A stretch of 60,291 nt of DNA, taken from NCBI GenBank assembly GCA_030700225.1, contig JAUYJT010000065.1:1-60291 (forward strand), given 5' to 3'. Within the stretch, counting starts at the first letter, position 1, and the number at the start of each line of letters is the position of its first letter. The notes under the pieces are model-generated. The model made no database searches and was not told the DNA's origin. It saw only the letters and a list, made by a program, of their open reading frames with translations. The translations under genes and the position numbers were made by a program. Positions 1-8,217 of the stretch are shown here, piece by piece. This DNA is from Candidatus Nanopelagicales bacterium. Its GTDB lineage: Bacteria; Actinomycetota; Actinomycetes; S36-B12; GCA-2699445.

Positions 1-60
1 CCGTCGCCCATCCTTCGCTACATCCTCACTATGACGACGCACATGAACAACCACATGACG

Positions 61-139
61 GGGTCCCATGCGGCCCTCACGTCACTGAGAGATCAGCCCA
101 CCGTGACGGCATCATCCTCAGCCAGCCTGGCGGTCAACA
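61..139. repeat. RHS-derived segment, left inverted copy
   Basis: This 79-bp stretch matches the reverse complement of 58798-58876 with five mismatches, all in its first third; the last 50 bases are identical. In the right-hand copy the same reading frame continues into a YD-repeat (RHS) motif, so this copy is a remnant of an RHS-type gene. The identity stops at 139, only a few bases before transposase homology begins, so a deletion or insertion junction lies there. Confidence 0.8.
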
Positions 140-142
140 GCC

Positions 143-547
143 AGCAAACCCGTCGCGTTCCTGCTCGCCGATCTGGGAGTGACCAAGAGCCACAGCCGCC
201 CCCACGTACCCAACGACAACCCGTTCTCGGAGTCCCAGTTCAAAACGCTGAAGTACCGGCCCGAATTCCCGAAAACATTCACCAGCATCGAACAGGCACG
301 TGCCCATTGCGAGGAGTTCTTCACCTGGTACAACCTCGACCACCGCCATTCTGGGATCGGCTGGCACACCCCCGCCAGCGTCCACTACGGCACCGCCGAA
401 CAGATCCGCCAACAGCGCGCCCTGACCCTGGACGCGGCCTACCAGCAGCACCCAGAACGCTTCATCCGCAAGCCACCCCAACCGCCCCAGATCAGCCCAA
501 CCATCTGGATCAACCAACCCGAACAGGAGGCAAGCACAAATCCCTGA
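143..547 (+). pseudogene. IS3-family transposase (OrfB) C-terminal fragment
   Basis: The open frame gives about 134 residues beginning S-K-P-V-A-F-L-L-A-D-L-G and containing FKTLKYRPEFP, FFTWYNLDHRHSGIG and TPASVHYG, which are typical of the last third of the rve-type integrase core of IS3 OrfB. The final catalytic Glu lies in the DNPFSESQFKTLK region. Intact OrfB proteins are around 300 residues, so the N-terminal half with the first two catalytic Asp residues is missing. A GTG at 179 could start translation, but no full-length protein can be made. The fragment abuts an RHS remnant directly. No terminal inverted repeats were identified. Confidence 0.85.
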
Positions 548-667
548 AACTCACCACGAAATCTGTCTCACCGAGGTTGACATCTTCCGTGCGCGCGTCC
601 TAGTTTCTGACGCCAGAGCCGCGTCGGGAGTTCCCGGCACTGGCCGGCGCGGCCGGGAGTTCAGGCG

Positions 668-1105
668 TCACGGGCAGGGCGGCGGAGTCTTAGTCGTGTA
701 GTGGAACCGCAGCATCTTCGGCTCGTACGTCGACTCGAAGATCAGGTCCGTCCAGGTTGGCTCGCCTGGTCCCCCAATCTCCGCTCCGTAGACTGCCTTT
801 CCCTTGGCGTAGGGGCTCGGCCATCCCGGAGGCGGCCCACCATTCCCAAACGGCGACGTCTCCCAGGTGTACCCATCGAACTGGAGGAACTGGATCCCGC
901 ACTTCGTAGACAACTTCACCCGGGGACCTATGACCAGTGGTATCGGCATCTTGCTAGGCCACACGTCAGGAGTCGGCCAAACCTCAGATGGGAAAGGCTC
1001 CTGGGAAGAAGGTTCCGGCGCCGGAGAAGAACACGCCCCGACAACACCTACCAGCACGACCGCTACCACCATCGCGAGCCCACGGCGATTCCGGCCACTG
1101 CCCAT
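668..1105 (-). CDS. Small secreted lipoprotein, paralogue 2
   Basis: Predicted 145-residue lipoprotein of unknown function. The ATG at 1105 is preceded by GGGGAG five bases upstream, which favours it over the nearby GTG. The N-terminus has Arg residues, a hydrophobic stretch and the lipobox VVGAC, so it should be anchored outside the membrane after cleavage at Cys. The mature part has a Pro/Ser-rich linker with a WPTPDVWP motif and then a small domain with one Cys near residue 60 (STKCG) and another at the end (TPPPCP), possibly a disulphide. It is a close paralogue of the gene just upstream and lies third in an operon behind a serine protease. I do not recognise a named domain. Confidence 0.75.
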   Translation of the reverse strand: MGSGRNRRGLAMVVAVVLVGVVGACSSPAPEPSSQEPFPSEVWPTPDVWPSKMPIPLVIGPRVKLSTKCGIQFLQFDGYTWETSPFGNGGPPPGWPSPYAKGKAVYGAEIGGPGEPTWTDLIFESTYEPKMLRFHYTTKTPPPCP

Positions 1106-1232
1106 GATCACTCCCCTTACCAGGACGCAGCTGATCGGGGCCGACTCGGCCGCAGTGCTGCGCGCGTCCTGGTTTCTGACGCCAGAGCCGCGTCGGAAGT
1201 TCCCGGCACCGGCCGCCAACCGTGCCCAGGCG

Positions 1233-1688
1233 TCACGGGCAGGGAGGCGGAGTCTTAGTCGTGAAGTGGAACCGCAGCATGTTCGGCTCGTACTTCGAGT
1301 TGAATCGCAGCACGTCCCCCGGCTTCGGATCATTCATGATGTCCAACCTGAGGGCGTTCCCTTCTAGGAACTTGACGTATCCCTTGGCGTAGGGGCTCGG
1401 CCATCCCGGAGGCGGCCGACCATCACCGAACGGCGACGTCTCCCAGGTGTACCCATCGAACTGAAGGAACTGAACCCCGCACTTCGTCGACAACTTCACC
1501 TCGTCACCGACTATCGGCTCCTCGTAGTAGTTACCCTTCGGCCAAACGTCAGGAGTCGGCCAAACCTCAGACGGCGATGGCTCCGGGGACGGGGTATCCG
1601 GCGGGGGCGAGGAACACGCCGCCAAGGCCCCCACCAGGACCACTCCAACCACTAACGCCAACCCGCGCCGACTCCGGCCACTGCCCAT
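1233..1688 (-). CDS. Small secreted lipoprotein, paralogue 1
   Basis: Predicted 151-residue lipoprotein, paralogous to the next gene downstream. The ATG at 1688 follows a GGGGAG ribosome-binding site that sits just after the protease stop codon (12 bases between the genes), so the two are co-transcribed. It has a signal peptide ending in the lipobox ALAAC, a Pro/Ser-rich spacer with WPTPDVWP, a conserved core containing QFLQFDGYTWETSPFG and a Cys-terminated tail. The two paralogues differ most at residues about 100-130, where this copy carries a longer segment. No recognised domain. A role as partner, inhibitor or surface docking factor of the protease is only inference from position. Confidence 0.75.
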   Translation of the reverse strand: MGSGRSRRGLALVVGVVLVGALAACSSPPPDTPSPEPSPSEVWPTPDVWPKGNYYEEPIVGDEVKLSTKCGVQFLQFDGYTWETSPFGDGRPPPGWPSPYAKGYVKFLEGNALRLDIMNDPKPGDVLRFNSKYEPNMLRFHFTTKTPPPCP

Positions 1689-1700
1689 GATCACTCCCCT

Positions 1701-3113
1701 CTACCGCTTGACAAGAGTCACCTTGAAATCCGACAAAGCCTTCTTGATCGGAGCGAAGTAGACCCTGCTCGAACACAAGTTGCCCGGGATCGCGACCGAC
1801 CCAGACGGACACGCGTAGAAGTCTCTCCCCCCAGAAATGGTGCCTCTGACCTGTCTCTTGTCCTCCTGCTTCTTCTTCCCCGGACCCATGAACACCGGGC
1901 CACCGCTATCGCCTTCCGCGACTGCGATGCCGCTGCTGGCCACAGCCTTGACCCAAGGGCAGAACGGAATCTTCCCCTTGCTCGCGGCACACGTCTTGGT
2001 CTTCGTCACCTTCAACTTGCAGTGAACGCCAGAATTCGCGCCACTGGTGCACACATAGTCGCCGACCTGACTATCGCCCGCACTGCCAACGACCTTGTAC
2101 TTGGACTTCGGCGCGTTCCAGTCCCCGGTGTAGATCAGCGCGGTGACCTTGCCCGTTGCCCCAACCAGCGCCGTGTCGTGCTTGGGCAACACATCCCACA
2201 CCTCCCCGAACTTGGAGCCCTTCTTCGGGGGGTTGTTTCCATCCATGGCGTAGTACTTGCCGCCCTTGACCTCCCCGCAATGCTCGGCGGTGATGAACAC
2301 GTTTCTCCCGCCCTTGTCCTTGCCCGCGACACCGCTGGAGCACAACCTGCCTAACGGCGTCAGCAGCGCCGCACCGGAACGCCACGGCTGATCGGGCTTC
2401 CAACGCGGACCCTGGGCTAGAGTCACCCGCTCACCTTTGGTCACCGTGACTGGCACACCAACCGCCTTGGAGAACACCCCCCGGGTCGACTTCAGACCAT
2501 CTTGATCCGCCCCGGAAACCGCGACAACTTCCGCGTCCAACCCGCTGCCGGTCTGGCTCGGTGACGACTCCACCAGCGACCACCCAGTCGACCGCCGCAA
2601 CTTCCCGCGCCGCTCCCACAACTTGCCGGTCGCGACATCCAACTCCGCCTGCGTGTACGCGGCGGACGTGACAGTCACCGAAACACCCTTCGGAGGCCTA
2701 GCCAGCTTCCGGGCCACCCGTCGGCCCGGCTCGCCTTTCCACGCGAAAGTCACCGAACCCACATCGGGGTCTAGCCACACTCCACCGAACCCCTCAGGGC
2801 CTTTGAAATCCAAGGAGTACGCCGGTCCCAGGATCCTGGCAATCCACGCGTCCATGCGCGCTTGTCGCAACATCACGCGGCGGTACTTACCTCCCTGCGG
2901 CTCACCTGAGCTGCTGACACCAACGCCAGCGGTCTGAGCCCGCGACGGAACAACACCCGCGCCATCAGCGGCCACACCACCCGAGGTCACAGCGCCGCCA
3001 GGGTCCCCGGCCGTGGCTACGACCTCGCCCCCCCCCAACGCCAGTACGACCAGCGCACCAGCCACGACAGCCGACTTGCCCTTACTGAAGCGGGTTCCCC
3101 CGAAAGTAACCAT
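1701..3113 (-). CDS. Secreted streptogrisin-like serine protease (S1 family)
   Basis: A 470-residue exported protease precursor. Residues about 1-36 are a signal sequence with Lys/Arg then a hydrophobic run; residues about 40-240 form a long pro-region without recognised motifs; the C-terminal 230 residues are a chymotrypsin fold. The catalytic triad is visible: His in TAEHCG (about 276), Asp in HDTALVG (about 311) and Ser in GDSGGPV (about 402). Cys pairs around the His (RLCSSG...HCG) and in VCTSGANSGVHC resemble the streptogrisin/alpha-lytic protease group. The leaderless ATG lies six bases after a strong -10 box. It heads an operon with two duplicated lipoproteins. Substrate unknown. Confidence 0.88.
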   Translation of the reverse strand: MVTFGGTRFSKGKSAVVAGALVVLALGGGEVVATAGDPGGAVTSGGVAADGAGVVPSRAQTAGVGVSSSGEPQGGKYRRVMLRQARMDAWIARILGPAYSLDFKGPEGFGGVWLDPDVGSVTFAWKGEPGRRVARKLARPPKGVSVTVTSAAYTQAELDVATGKLWERRGKLRRSTGWSLVESSPSQTGSGLDAEVVAVSGADQDGLKSTRGVFSKAVGVPVTVTKGERVTLAQGPRWKPDQPWRSGAALLTPLGRLCSSGVAGKDKGGRNVFITAEHCGEVKGGKYYAMDGNNPPKKGSKFGEVWDVLPKHDTALVGATGKVTALIYTGDWNAPKSKYKVVGSAGDSQVGDYVCTSGANSGVHCKLKVTKTKTCAASKGKIPFCPWVKAVASSGIAVAEGDSGGPVFMGPGKKKQEDKRQVRGTISGGRDFYACPSGSVAIPGNLCSSRVYFAPIKKALSDFKVTLVKR

Positions 3114-3119
3114 GCCGCG

Positions 3120-3148
3120 ACCCTACGTCAGCACCCAGATGCCGTCAA
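3120..3148 (-). promoter_or_regulatory. Promoter of the protease-lipoprotein operon
   Basis: Read on the minus strand: -35 TTGACG (3143-3148), a 17-base spacer and -10 TAGGGT (3120-3125), followed by six bases and the ATG at 3113. This is a near-consensus sigma-70-type promoter with leaderless spacing. Confidence 0.75.
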
Positions 3149-3174
3149 CCCCCGCGCGAGCCGGTGGATTCGGG

Positions 3175-4890
3175 CTAGAGGTTGTCGATCGCGCGGCAGA
3201 TGTTCGCCTCCATCTGCCGAAGGCGGTCATTCTCCTCGTGTCGGCCACCGACTGACGCCACTACTACTCGCCGACCCGTGGCGCACCGGGCCCCACCGTT
3301 CGCGAGCGCTGCGCGAAGTTCTCCGACTGTTCGCGCCAGGCAAGCTGGCAGGCCCGCCGCGTCGGCGACGGCGACCAGGTCAAGGCCGTGCGGCGTGCCG
3401 AAGACTCGTTCAAAGTCCCGCGCGAACTCCGGTTCGCCCTGTTCCAGCTGTGAGAACAAGCCGCCGCCGTTGTTGTCAATCACGACGTAAGTCAGGTCCG
3501 GCTCCGGCTCGCCCTCAGGCCACACCAGCCCGTTGTGATCATGGAGGAACGACAGATCTCCCATGACCGCGACGCTTGAGTCCCCACCAAGTAGCTGGTG
3601 AGCCAGCGCAGCTCCCGCACCACTGCTCACGACCCCGTCGATGCCGTTGACTCCACGGTTGGCCATGACGACGCCTGGGACGGACACCCAGTCCGCTTCC
3701 AGGAACCTGATCGGCCACGAGGGTCCGATGAACAACAGCCCGTCGGGCGCGACTGACCGGCGCGCCTCTGCTGCCGCCACAGGTCCTGTCAGATCCGCCT
3801 CAGGCTCGTCCGGTCGGCTCGACTCCACGACCCCGGCGATGACGCAGTCAGCGGCGAGCCACTCGGCGAGCCACTCATCCGCCGCCGGGCGCCCCGGTTC
3901 GCGGGGGGGCGCCGCCGGGAGTCCCGGCAGCACGACAGACGCTGATCGTGCGGGATCGGGGGGATCGCACAGCGGATTCAGGTTGACCGCCCAGTGGTCA
4001 CGAGCACCCGACACGACCCCCAATACCGAGCGGGTCAAACCGAACCGCCCCACCGTGATGGCCAGATCAGGTGTGTGCGTGCCAGCGAAACCCGTCGCGG
4101 CCAGAACCAGGGGCCCATGCCTAAGCACGTTGGGATGATCAAGAGGCCCAGCGGTGGGCTCGGCGATGACCGGCCAGCCCAAGGCAGCCGCTAGGTCCAC
4201 GACCTGCCGACGAAGGGATGCCTGAGCGGGCGGCAGGTCGCCTACGATAAGTAGCCCGCGCTCTGGAGGCACCCCTGGCCAGGGCGCCGCCGTCGCTGTT
4301 TCCCCCACATCAGCGGCCCCGGCGGTGGAATCGAACTCCGGAACCGAGCCAACGAGCGGCGGGCGGAAGGCGGCGTTGACGTGAACCGGGCCCGGCCAGG
4401 ACCTTGCCTCTGCCACGCCCCGAGTGGCCGCTGCCTTCCACGCGTCGGATTCGGTTGCGTCCCCTGACTCAGGTGCGGGCAGATCAACCGACCAGCGCAC
4501 CGCCGAACCGAAGATCCCGACCTGATCGACTGTCTGCGGAGCTCCGCAACCGCGAGCTTCAGCGGGCCTGTCCGCAGTCACCAAGACGAGCTGGGCTGGC
4601 GAGTAGCTGGCCTCGAGGACCGATGGAAGCAGATTCCCCACCGCCGTGCCCGATGTGCATACGACCGCCACCGGCTCACCTGACCGCCGGGACAATCCGA
4701 CAGCCAGGAACCCGGCGGAACGCTCGTCAATCCTCACGTGCAACCGCAGGTGTTGCCGCCGCTCCCGCTCGGCGAGCACAAGCGCCACGGGCGCCGACCG
4801 GCTGCCTGGCGACAGCACGAAGTCGCTCACCCCCTGGCGGACCAGCTCGTCGACGAACGCGGCGGCGCACGCCAGGGCTGGCGAAGTCAC
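3175..4890 (-). CDS. menD: SEPHCHC synthase (menaquinone biosynthesis)
   Basis: 2-succinyl-5-enolpyruvyl-6-hydroxy-3-cyclohexene-1-carboxylate synthase, a thiamine-diphosphate enzyme that joins isochorismate and 2-oxoglutarate. About 571 residues, the usual family length. The N-terminus carries FVLSPGSRSAPVAL and a conserved RIDERSAGFLAVGL with the catalytic Glu; the C-terminal half has GDLSFLHDHNGL and IDNNGGGLFSQL, the thiamine-diphosphate and metal site of the family. The GTG at 4890 overlaps the menC stop codon (GTGA), so an upstream in-frame start is less likely. Third gene of the menB-menC-menD operon. Confidence 0.95.
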   Translation of the reverse strand: MTSPALACAAAFVDELVRQGVSDFVLSPGSRSAPVALVLAERERRQHLRLHVRIDERSAGFLAVGLSRRSGEPVAVVCTSGTAVGNLLPSVLEASYSPAQLVLVTADRPAEARGCGAPQTVDQVGIFGSAVRWSVDLPAPESGDATESDAWKAAATRGVAEARSWPGPVHVNAAFRPPLVGSVPEFDSTAGAADVGETATAAPWPGVPPERGLLIVGDLPPAQASLRRQVVDLAAALGWPVIAEPTAGPLDHPNVLRHGPLVLAATGFAGTHTPDLAITVGRFGLTRSVLGVVSGARDHWAVNLNPLCDPPDPARSASVVLPGLPAAPPREPGRPAADEWLAEWLAADCVIAGVVESSRPDEPEADLTGPVAAAEARRSVAPDGLLFIGPSWPIRFLEADWVSVPGVVMANRGVNGIDGVVSSGAGAALAHQLLGGDSSVAVMGDLSFLHDHNGLVWPEGEPEPDLTYVVIDNNGGGLFSQLEQGEPEFARDFERVFGTPHGLDLVAVADAAGLPACLARTVGELRAALANGGARCATGRRVVVASVGGRHEENDRLRQMEANICRAIDNL

Positions 4891-5930
4891 AGCGCTTCGC
4901 CGACCAGCTTCGCGATGCCGGGTTCGACGAGCGGCCATGCGGCGATCATCCGCTCAAGCCACGCCACTTCGGCCTGCTCACCGGCCTGGGCGAGCAGCAA
5001 CGCGCGGGCTTCCGCGAGAACCTCATCCTCAACGGTCGGCCTCTCGACACGCAGGCCACCGTTTCTTGGCAGCGTCGTGTTCACTACGAGATCGTCAGCC
5101 AGTAGCTCGCCTGTGCCCAGACCGCAGTCGTAGGCCAGGTCGGGCAAAGCGGCGGCAGCCGCGACTCCGCATGCCAGACCAATCGAGGTATCCATAGCGC
5201 CGCTTATCACGACGGGGACACCGACCGATTCAGCGATCCGCAGCGTCCGGGCGACTCCGCCCAGAGCGGGAGCCTTCAGGATGGCGATGTCCGCAAACCG
5301 GGCCAGGTCAGTGACCATTCCGTCGCGGCGGACCAACTCGTCAGCAGCGACCGGCACGTCCAACCGGCCCCGCAGCCAGCTCAGCTCCGCCGCCGTGCGG
5401 CAGGGCTGTTCCACGTACTCAAGTCCGTACTCAGCCAGGACCCTTATGCGCTCGATGGCGGTGTCGACGTCCCAGCACCCGTTGGCGTCCACGCGGATCC
5501 GTCCGACCCCGGCGCCCAGGTCATCGTCGAGAACCCCACGGACTGCGGCCACGCGAGCTTCATCCGCCGCTGACCCCTCCTCGGGCGAAGCGACTTTGAT
5601 CTTGATCGTGCGACACCCAGCCTCCCGGATCGCTCGGCGCGTCAGTTCAGCGGCGGCGTCGGGACCGACCGCCGGCACAATCGCGTTCACGGGAACGAAG
5701 TTCCTGACGGCCGCGGGCCACTCACCGTAAGCGGCTTCAAGCGCCGAACCCAGCCACAGGGCGTCCGCGCGCTGGTCGTAGTCCGCGAACGGCGAGAACT
5801 CACCGGCGCCGCCCGGGCCTCGCAGCACAACACCATCGCGGAATTCCAGGCCACGGAACCGGGTCCGCAACCGCACGCGGAAAGCGACCGCGTTGGCGAG
5901 CACACCAGCCAGGCCCCGACGGTGATTCAC
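4887..5930 (-). CDS. menC: o-Succinylbenzoate synthase
   Basis: Enolase-superfamily dehydratase that turns SHCHC into o-succinylbenzoate. About 347 residues. Motifs seen: TIKIKVA with the catalytic Lys pair, VDANGCWD (metal Asp), YVEQPC (metal Glu), ADELV (metal Asp/Glu) and ILKAPALGG with the second-barrel-face Lys. The GTG start at 5930 overlaps the menB stop (GTGA) and the stop overlaps the menD start, so the three genes are translationally coupled. The protein is the shorter actinobacterial form. Confidence 0.92.
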   Translation of the reverse strand: MNHRRGLAGVLANAVAFRVRLRTRFRGLEFRDGVVLRGPGGAGEFSPFADYDQRADALWLGSALEAAYGEWPAAVRNFVPVNAIVPAVGPDAAAELTRRAIREAGCRTIKIKVASPEEGSAADEARVAAVRGVLDDDLGAGVGRIRVDANGCWDVDTAIERIRVLAEYGLEYVEQPCRTAAELSWLRGRLDVPVAADELVRRDGMVTDLARFADIAILKAPALGGVARTLRIAESVGVPVVISGAMDTSIGLACGVAAAAALPDLAYDCGLGTGELLADDLVVNTTLPRNGGLRVERPTVEDEVLAEARALLLAQAGEQAEVAWLERMIAAWPLVEPGIAKLVGEAL

Positions 5931-6847
5931 GGCCGTTTGGGGAACTGTTTGAAGTTGGGCTGCCTCTGTTGCTGGAAGGCGTTTCGACCCTCCTGGGCTT
6001 CCTCGCTCATGTAGAACAGAAGCGTCGCATCGCCAGCGAGTTGCTGAACACCAGCCAGCCCATCATCAGCGGCGTTGTGCGACGCCTTCAGCATCCGCAG
6101 TGCGAGCGGAGACAAGGAGAGCATCTCCTGGCACCAGGCCACGGTCTCCTTCTCCAAGTCGCGCAAAGGGACGACCGCATTGACCAAGCCCCAATCCAAC
6201 GCCTGCTCCGCGCCGTACTGACGGCAGAGGAACCAGACCTCCCTGGAACGCTTCTGGCCGATCTGCCTCGCCAGCAAACCCGACCCGTACCCGCCGTCGA
6301 ATGACCCGACCTTCGGACCCGTCTGCCCAAAACGAGCGTTGTCAGCCGCGATGCTCAGGTCGCACACGATGTGCAGCACGTGCCCGCCACCCACCGCGTA
6401 TCCGGCGACCATGGCCACTACCGGCTTCGGGGTCCGCCGGATCTGCACCTGAAGGTCAAGAACATTCAGCCTGCCGATTCCCTTCCGGCCCACTTCATCA
6501 TCGCCGAGGTACCCGTCGCTACCCCTCAGATCCTGATCACCCCCGGAGCAGAAGGCCCAGTCCCCCTGACCCGTGAGGATGATGACCCCGACCTCGTCGT
6601 CGTCGCGAGCCAGGTTGAAGGCGTCAGACAACTCGAAGAGTGTCTTGGGCCGGAACGCGTTGCGGCGATCGGGCCGGTTGATCGTGATCTTCGCCATTCC
6701 GTCAGCGGTCTCGTACCGAATGTCGCTGAATTCGCCAGCCGCGAGCCAATCCGCTCCAGGTTCGACACTGGAATGCCCTGGGTCATCCGCCGCGGGGCTG
6801 TCGGGGGTGACCACGGGAGGCAGGGTGTAGCGATTCCGCGATTCCAT
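5927..6847 (-). CDS. menB: 1,4-dihydroxy-2-naphthoyl-CoA synthase
   Basis: Crotonase-fold enzyme that cyclises o-succinylbenzoyl-CoA. 306 residues, with a roughly 40-residue N-terminal extension typical of actinobacterial MenB. Motifs: [15 protein letters not shown] near the N-terminus, FCSGGDQ (oxyanion hole), [11 protein letters not shown] and GSFDGGYGS, which holds the catalytic Asp, and a C-terminal EGRNAF with [11 protein letters not shown]. The ATG follows a GGAGGG ribosome-binding site. First gene of the minus-strand men operon, divergent from menE with 71 bases between the starts. Confidence 0.96.
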   Translation of the reverse strand: MESRNRYTLPPVVTPDSPAADDPGHSSVEPGADWLAAGEFSDIRYETADGMAKITINRPDRRNAFRPKTLFELSDAFNLARDDDEVGVIILTGQGDWAFCSGGDQDLRGSDGYLGDDEVGRKGIGRLNVLDLQVQIRRTPKPVVAMVAGYAVGGGHVLHIVCDLSIAADNARFGQTGPKVGSFDGGYGSGLLARQIGQKRSREVWFLCRQYGAEQALDWGLVNAVVPLRDLEKETVAWCQEMLSLSPLALRMLKASHNAADDGLAGVQQLAGDATLLFYMSEEAQEGRNAFQQQRQPNFKQFPKRP

Positions 6848-6918
6848 GGCCGTCCCTCCATGTGGGCCGCACGGGCCGCGGTTCGCCAGCGGCCCGAGAT
6901 GTTCCTAGGCTAGTAGCG

Positions 6919-8217
6919 ATGAGCAGACGCGCGCTAAGCCGCATCCTCGTGCCTCCCGGGCCGCCCGGAGTGGGGCTTGTGGCGGGCGCCCTGTCGCGGG
7001 CTTTGTCCGGTGGTCAGCCATTCGCACCCATCCCTCTGGCTTCGCAGACAACGCCTGCCGCGCATGCGGCTGCCATGTCCGCGGCTGTGGAAGCCAGCGC
7101 GCCCCTGAAACGCGACGACATCGCTATCGTGCTGGCCACGAGCGGGTCCACAGGAGAGCCCCGGGGCGTGGTGCTCACCTCCTCAGCTCTGACTGCTTCC
7201 GCACAGCTTGGGTCCGCCGCCATGGGGCCCCCAGGTGTGTGGCTGACCGCGATGCCCGTTACAGGAATCGGCGGGCTGCTCACGGTGGCCAGGGCGCTGC
7301 TGGCTGGAGGCGAGCCCATGGCCTGGCCAGGTGTCGGTGGTGCGGAGCCGTTCACCGCCAAGTCGTTCACTTCAACTGCGCGGAGCGTCTTGGACCGAGC
7401 GCGAGCTGATGGGTTACCCGCCTACGTGTCCCTTGTGCCCACTCAAGTGACCCGCCTGCTCGGCGATCCCGCTGCCCTGGACGCGCTGGCGGGTTTCGGC
7501 CGGGTCATCGTTGGAGGGGCCCGCTTGGCGCGGCACTCAAGGGCCGCGGCGACTGCGGCCGGGGTGCGGATCGTCGAAACGTACGGCATGACCGAAACCT
7601 GCGGCGGAGTCGTCTATGACGGCAAGCCGCTGCCAGGAGTCCTGGTGGATGTCTGCGCCGACACTGGCGTGGTCCGACTTGGAGGACCAACAATCGCCGT
7701 CGGCTACCGCCTGCGCCCGGATCTGGACCGCCGCCGATTCGCGAACGGATGGTTCATCACGTCCGACCTCGGGCGCTGGGACGGCGAGACGCTGACGGTG
7801 CTGGGACGTTGCGACGATGTGATCAAAGTGGGGGGAGTCAAGGTCTCTTTGCCGGCGGTGACCGAAGCCGTGCGCTCGGATTCCCGGGTCATCGACGCGC
7901 TCACCGTCGCCGCCCAGGACCCCGAATGGGGCGCTGTCCCGACTACGTATGTCGTTCCAGATGACGCTTCAGCGACCCGACCAGGCGTTCTGGCCGACGC
8001 TCTCACGGTCGAACTGATAGGAATCGTGACTTCCAGATTGGGCCGCGCTTCCGCGCCCAGGCGGATTGAATTCGTAGCTGAACTCCCGCACCTTCCGAGC
8101 GGCAAGGCGGGGATCCTCCCCCACCCCGCTGGGGGCACCCTCCCCCACTTCGTGGGGGGACCCCCAACGAAGTGGGGGAGGGGGCACCCAGGCCCGCCAG
8201 CGGACAGTCAAACCTGA
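6919..8217 (+). CDS. menE: o-Succinylbenzoate-CoA ligase with in-frame palindromic insertion near the C-terminus
   Basis: ANL-family adenylating enzyme, about 432 residues. Motifs: ATSGSTGEPRGV (P-loop-like A3), VIVGGARL, ETYGMTETCGGVVYDG (A5), FITSDLGRWDGETLTVLGRCDDVIKVGG (A7-A8 regions) and LPSGKAG, the C-terminal catalytic Lys motif. After this motif the frame runs through a block of G/C palindromes (8104-8188), replacing the usual short end of the protein. The ATG at 6919 lies seven bases after TAGGCT (6906-6911), a leaderless start, so a GTG at 6862 is unlikely. The stop overlaps the menA start (TGATG). Confidence 0.92.
   Translation: MSRRALSRILVPPGPPGVGLVAGALSRALSGGQPFAPIPLASQTTPAAHAAAMSAAVEASAPLKRDDIAIVLATSGSTGEPRGVVLTSSALTASAQLGSAAMGPPGVWLTAMPVTGIGGLLTVARALLAGGEPMAWPGVGGAEPFTAKSFTSTARSVLDRARADGLPAYVSLVPTQVTRLLGDPAALDALAGFGRVIVGGARLARHSRAAATAAGVRIVETYGMTETCGGVVYDGKPLPGVLVDVCADTGVVRLGGPTIAVGYRLRPDLDRRRFANGWFITSDLGRWDGETLTVLGRCDDVIKVGGVKVSLPAVTEAVRSDSRVIDALTVAAQDPEWGAVPTTYVVPDDASATRPGVLADALTVELIGIVTSRLGRASAPRRIEFVAELPHLPSGKAGILPHPAGGTLPHFVGGPPTKWGRGHPGPPADSQT
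8104..8188. repeat. G/C palindromic repeat block inside menE
   Basis: Three successive hairpin-forming units, with arms such as CCCCCAC/GTGGGGG around TTC and the mirrored GAAGTGGGGG, separated by GG/CC-rich spacers. The same type of unit occurs inside hemA at 22262-22345. The block keeps the reading frame open and adds about 28 residues rich in Gly, Pro, His and Trp. Confidence 0.8.

Larger units (their letters stand above)
594..1690. repeat. Tandem duplication of about 570-580 bp carrying two lipoprotein genes
   Basis: Two adjacent units, roughly 594-1161 and 1162-1690, share long blocks: the stretch starting with GTTTCTGACGCCAGAGCCG (from about 602 and about 1171), the 3' ends of both lipoprotein genes, the middle of both genes and the ribosome-binding site plus signal peptide region. 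The middle of each gene (around 715-790 and 1290-1385) has diverged. Each unit also carries inverted GGCGTCA/TGACGCC blocks just beyond the stop codon, which could form a hairpin in the mRNA. Confidence 0.8.

Noticed and set aside
143-547. Complete IS3 element
   Set aside because: Only the OrfB C-terminal third is present; no OrfA, no terminal inverted repeats or target duplication found.
6862-6918. Upstream GTG start for menE
   Set aside because: The -10 box at 6906-6911 with seven-base spacing to the ATG at 6919 fits better, and the extra residues are not family-like.
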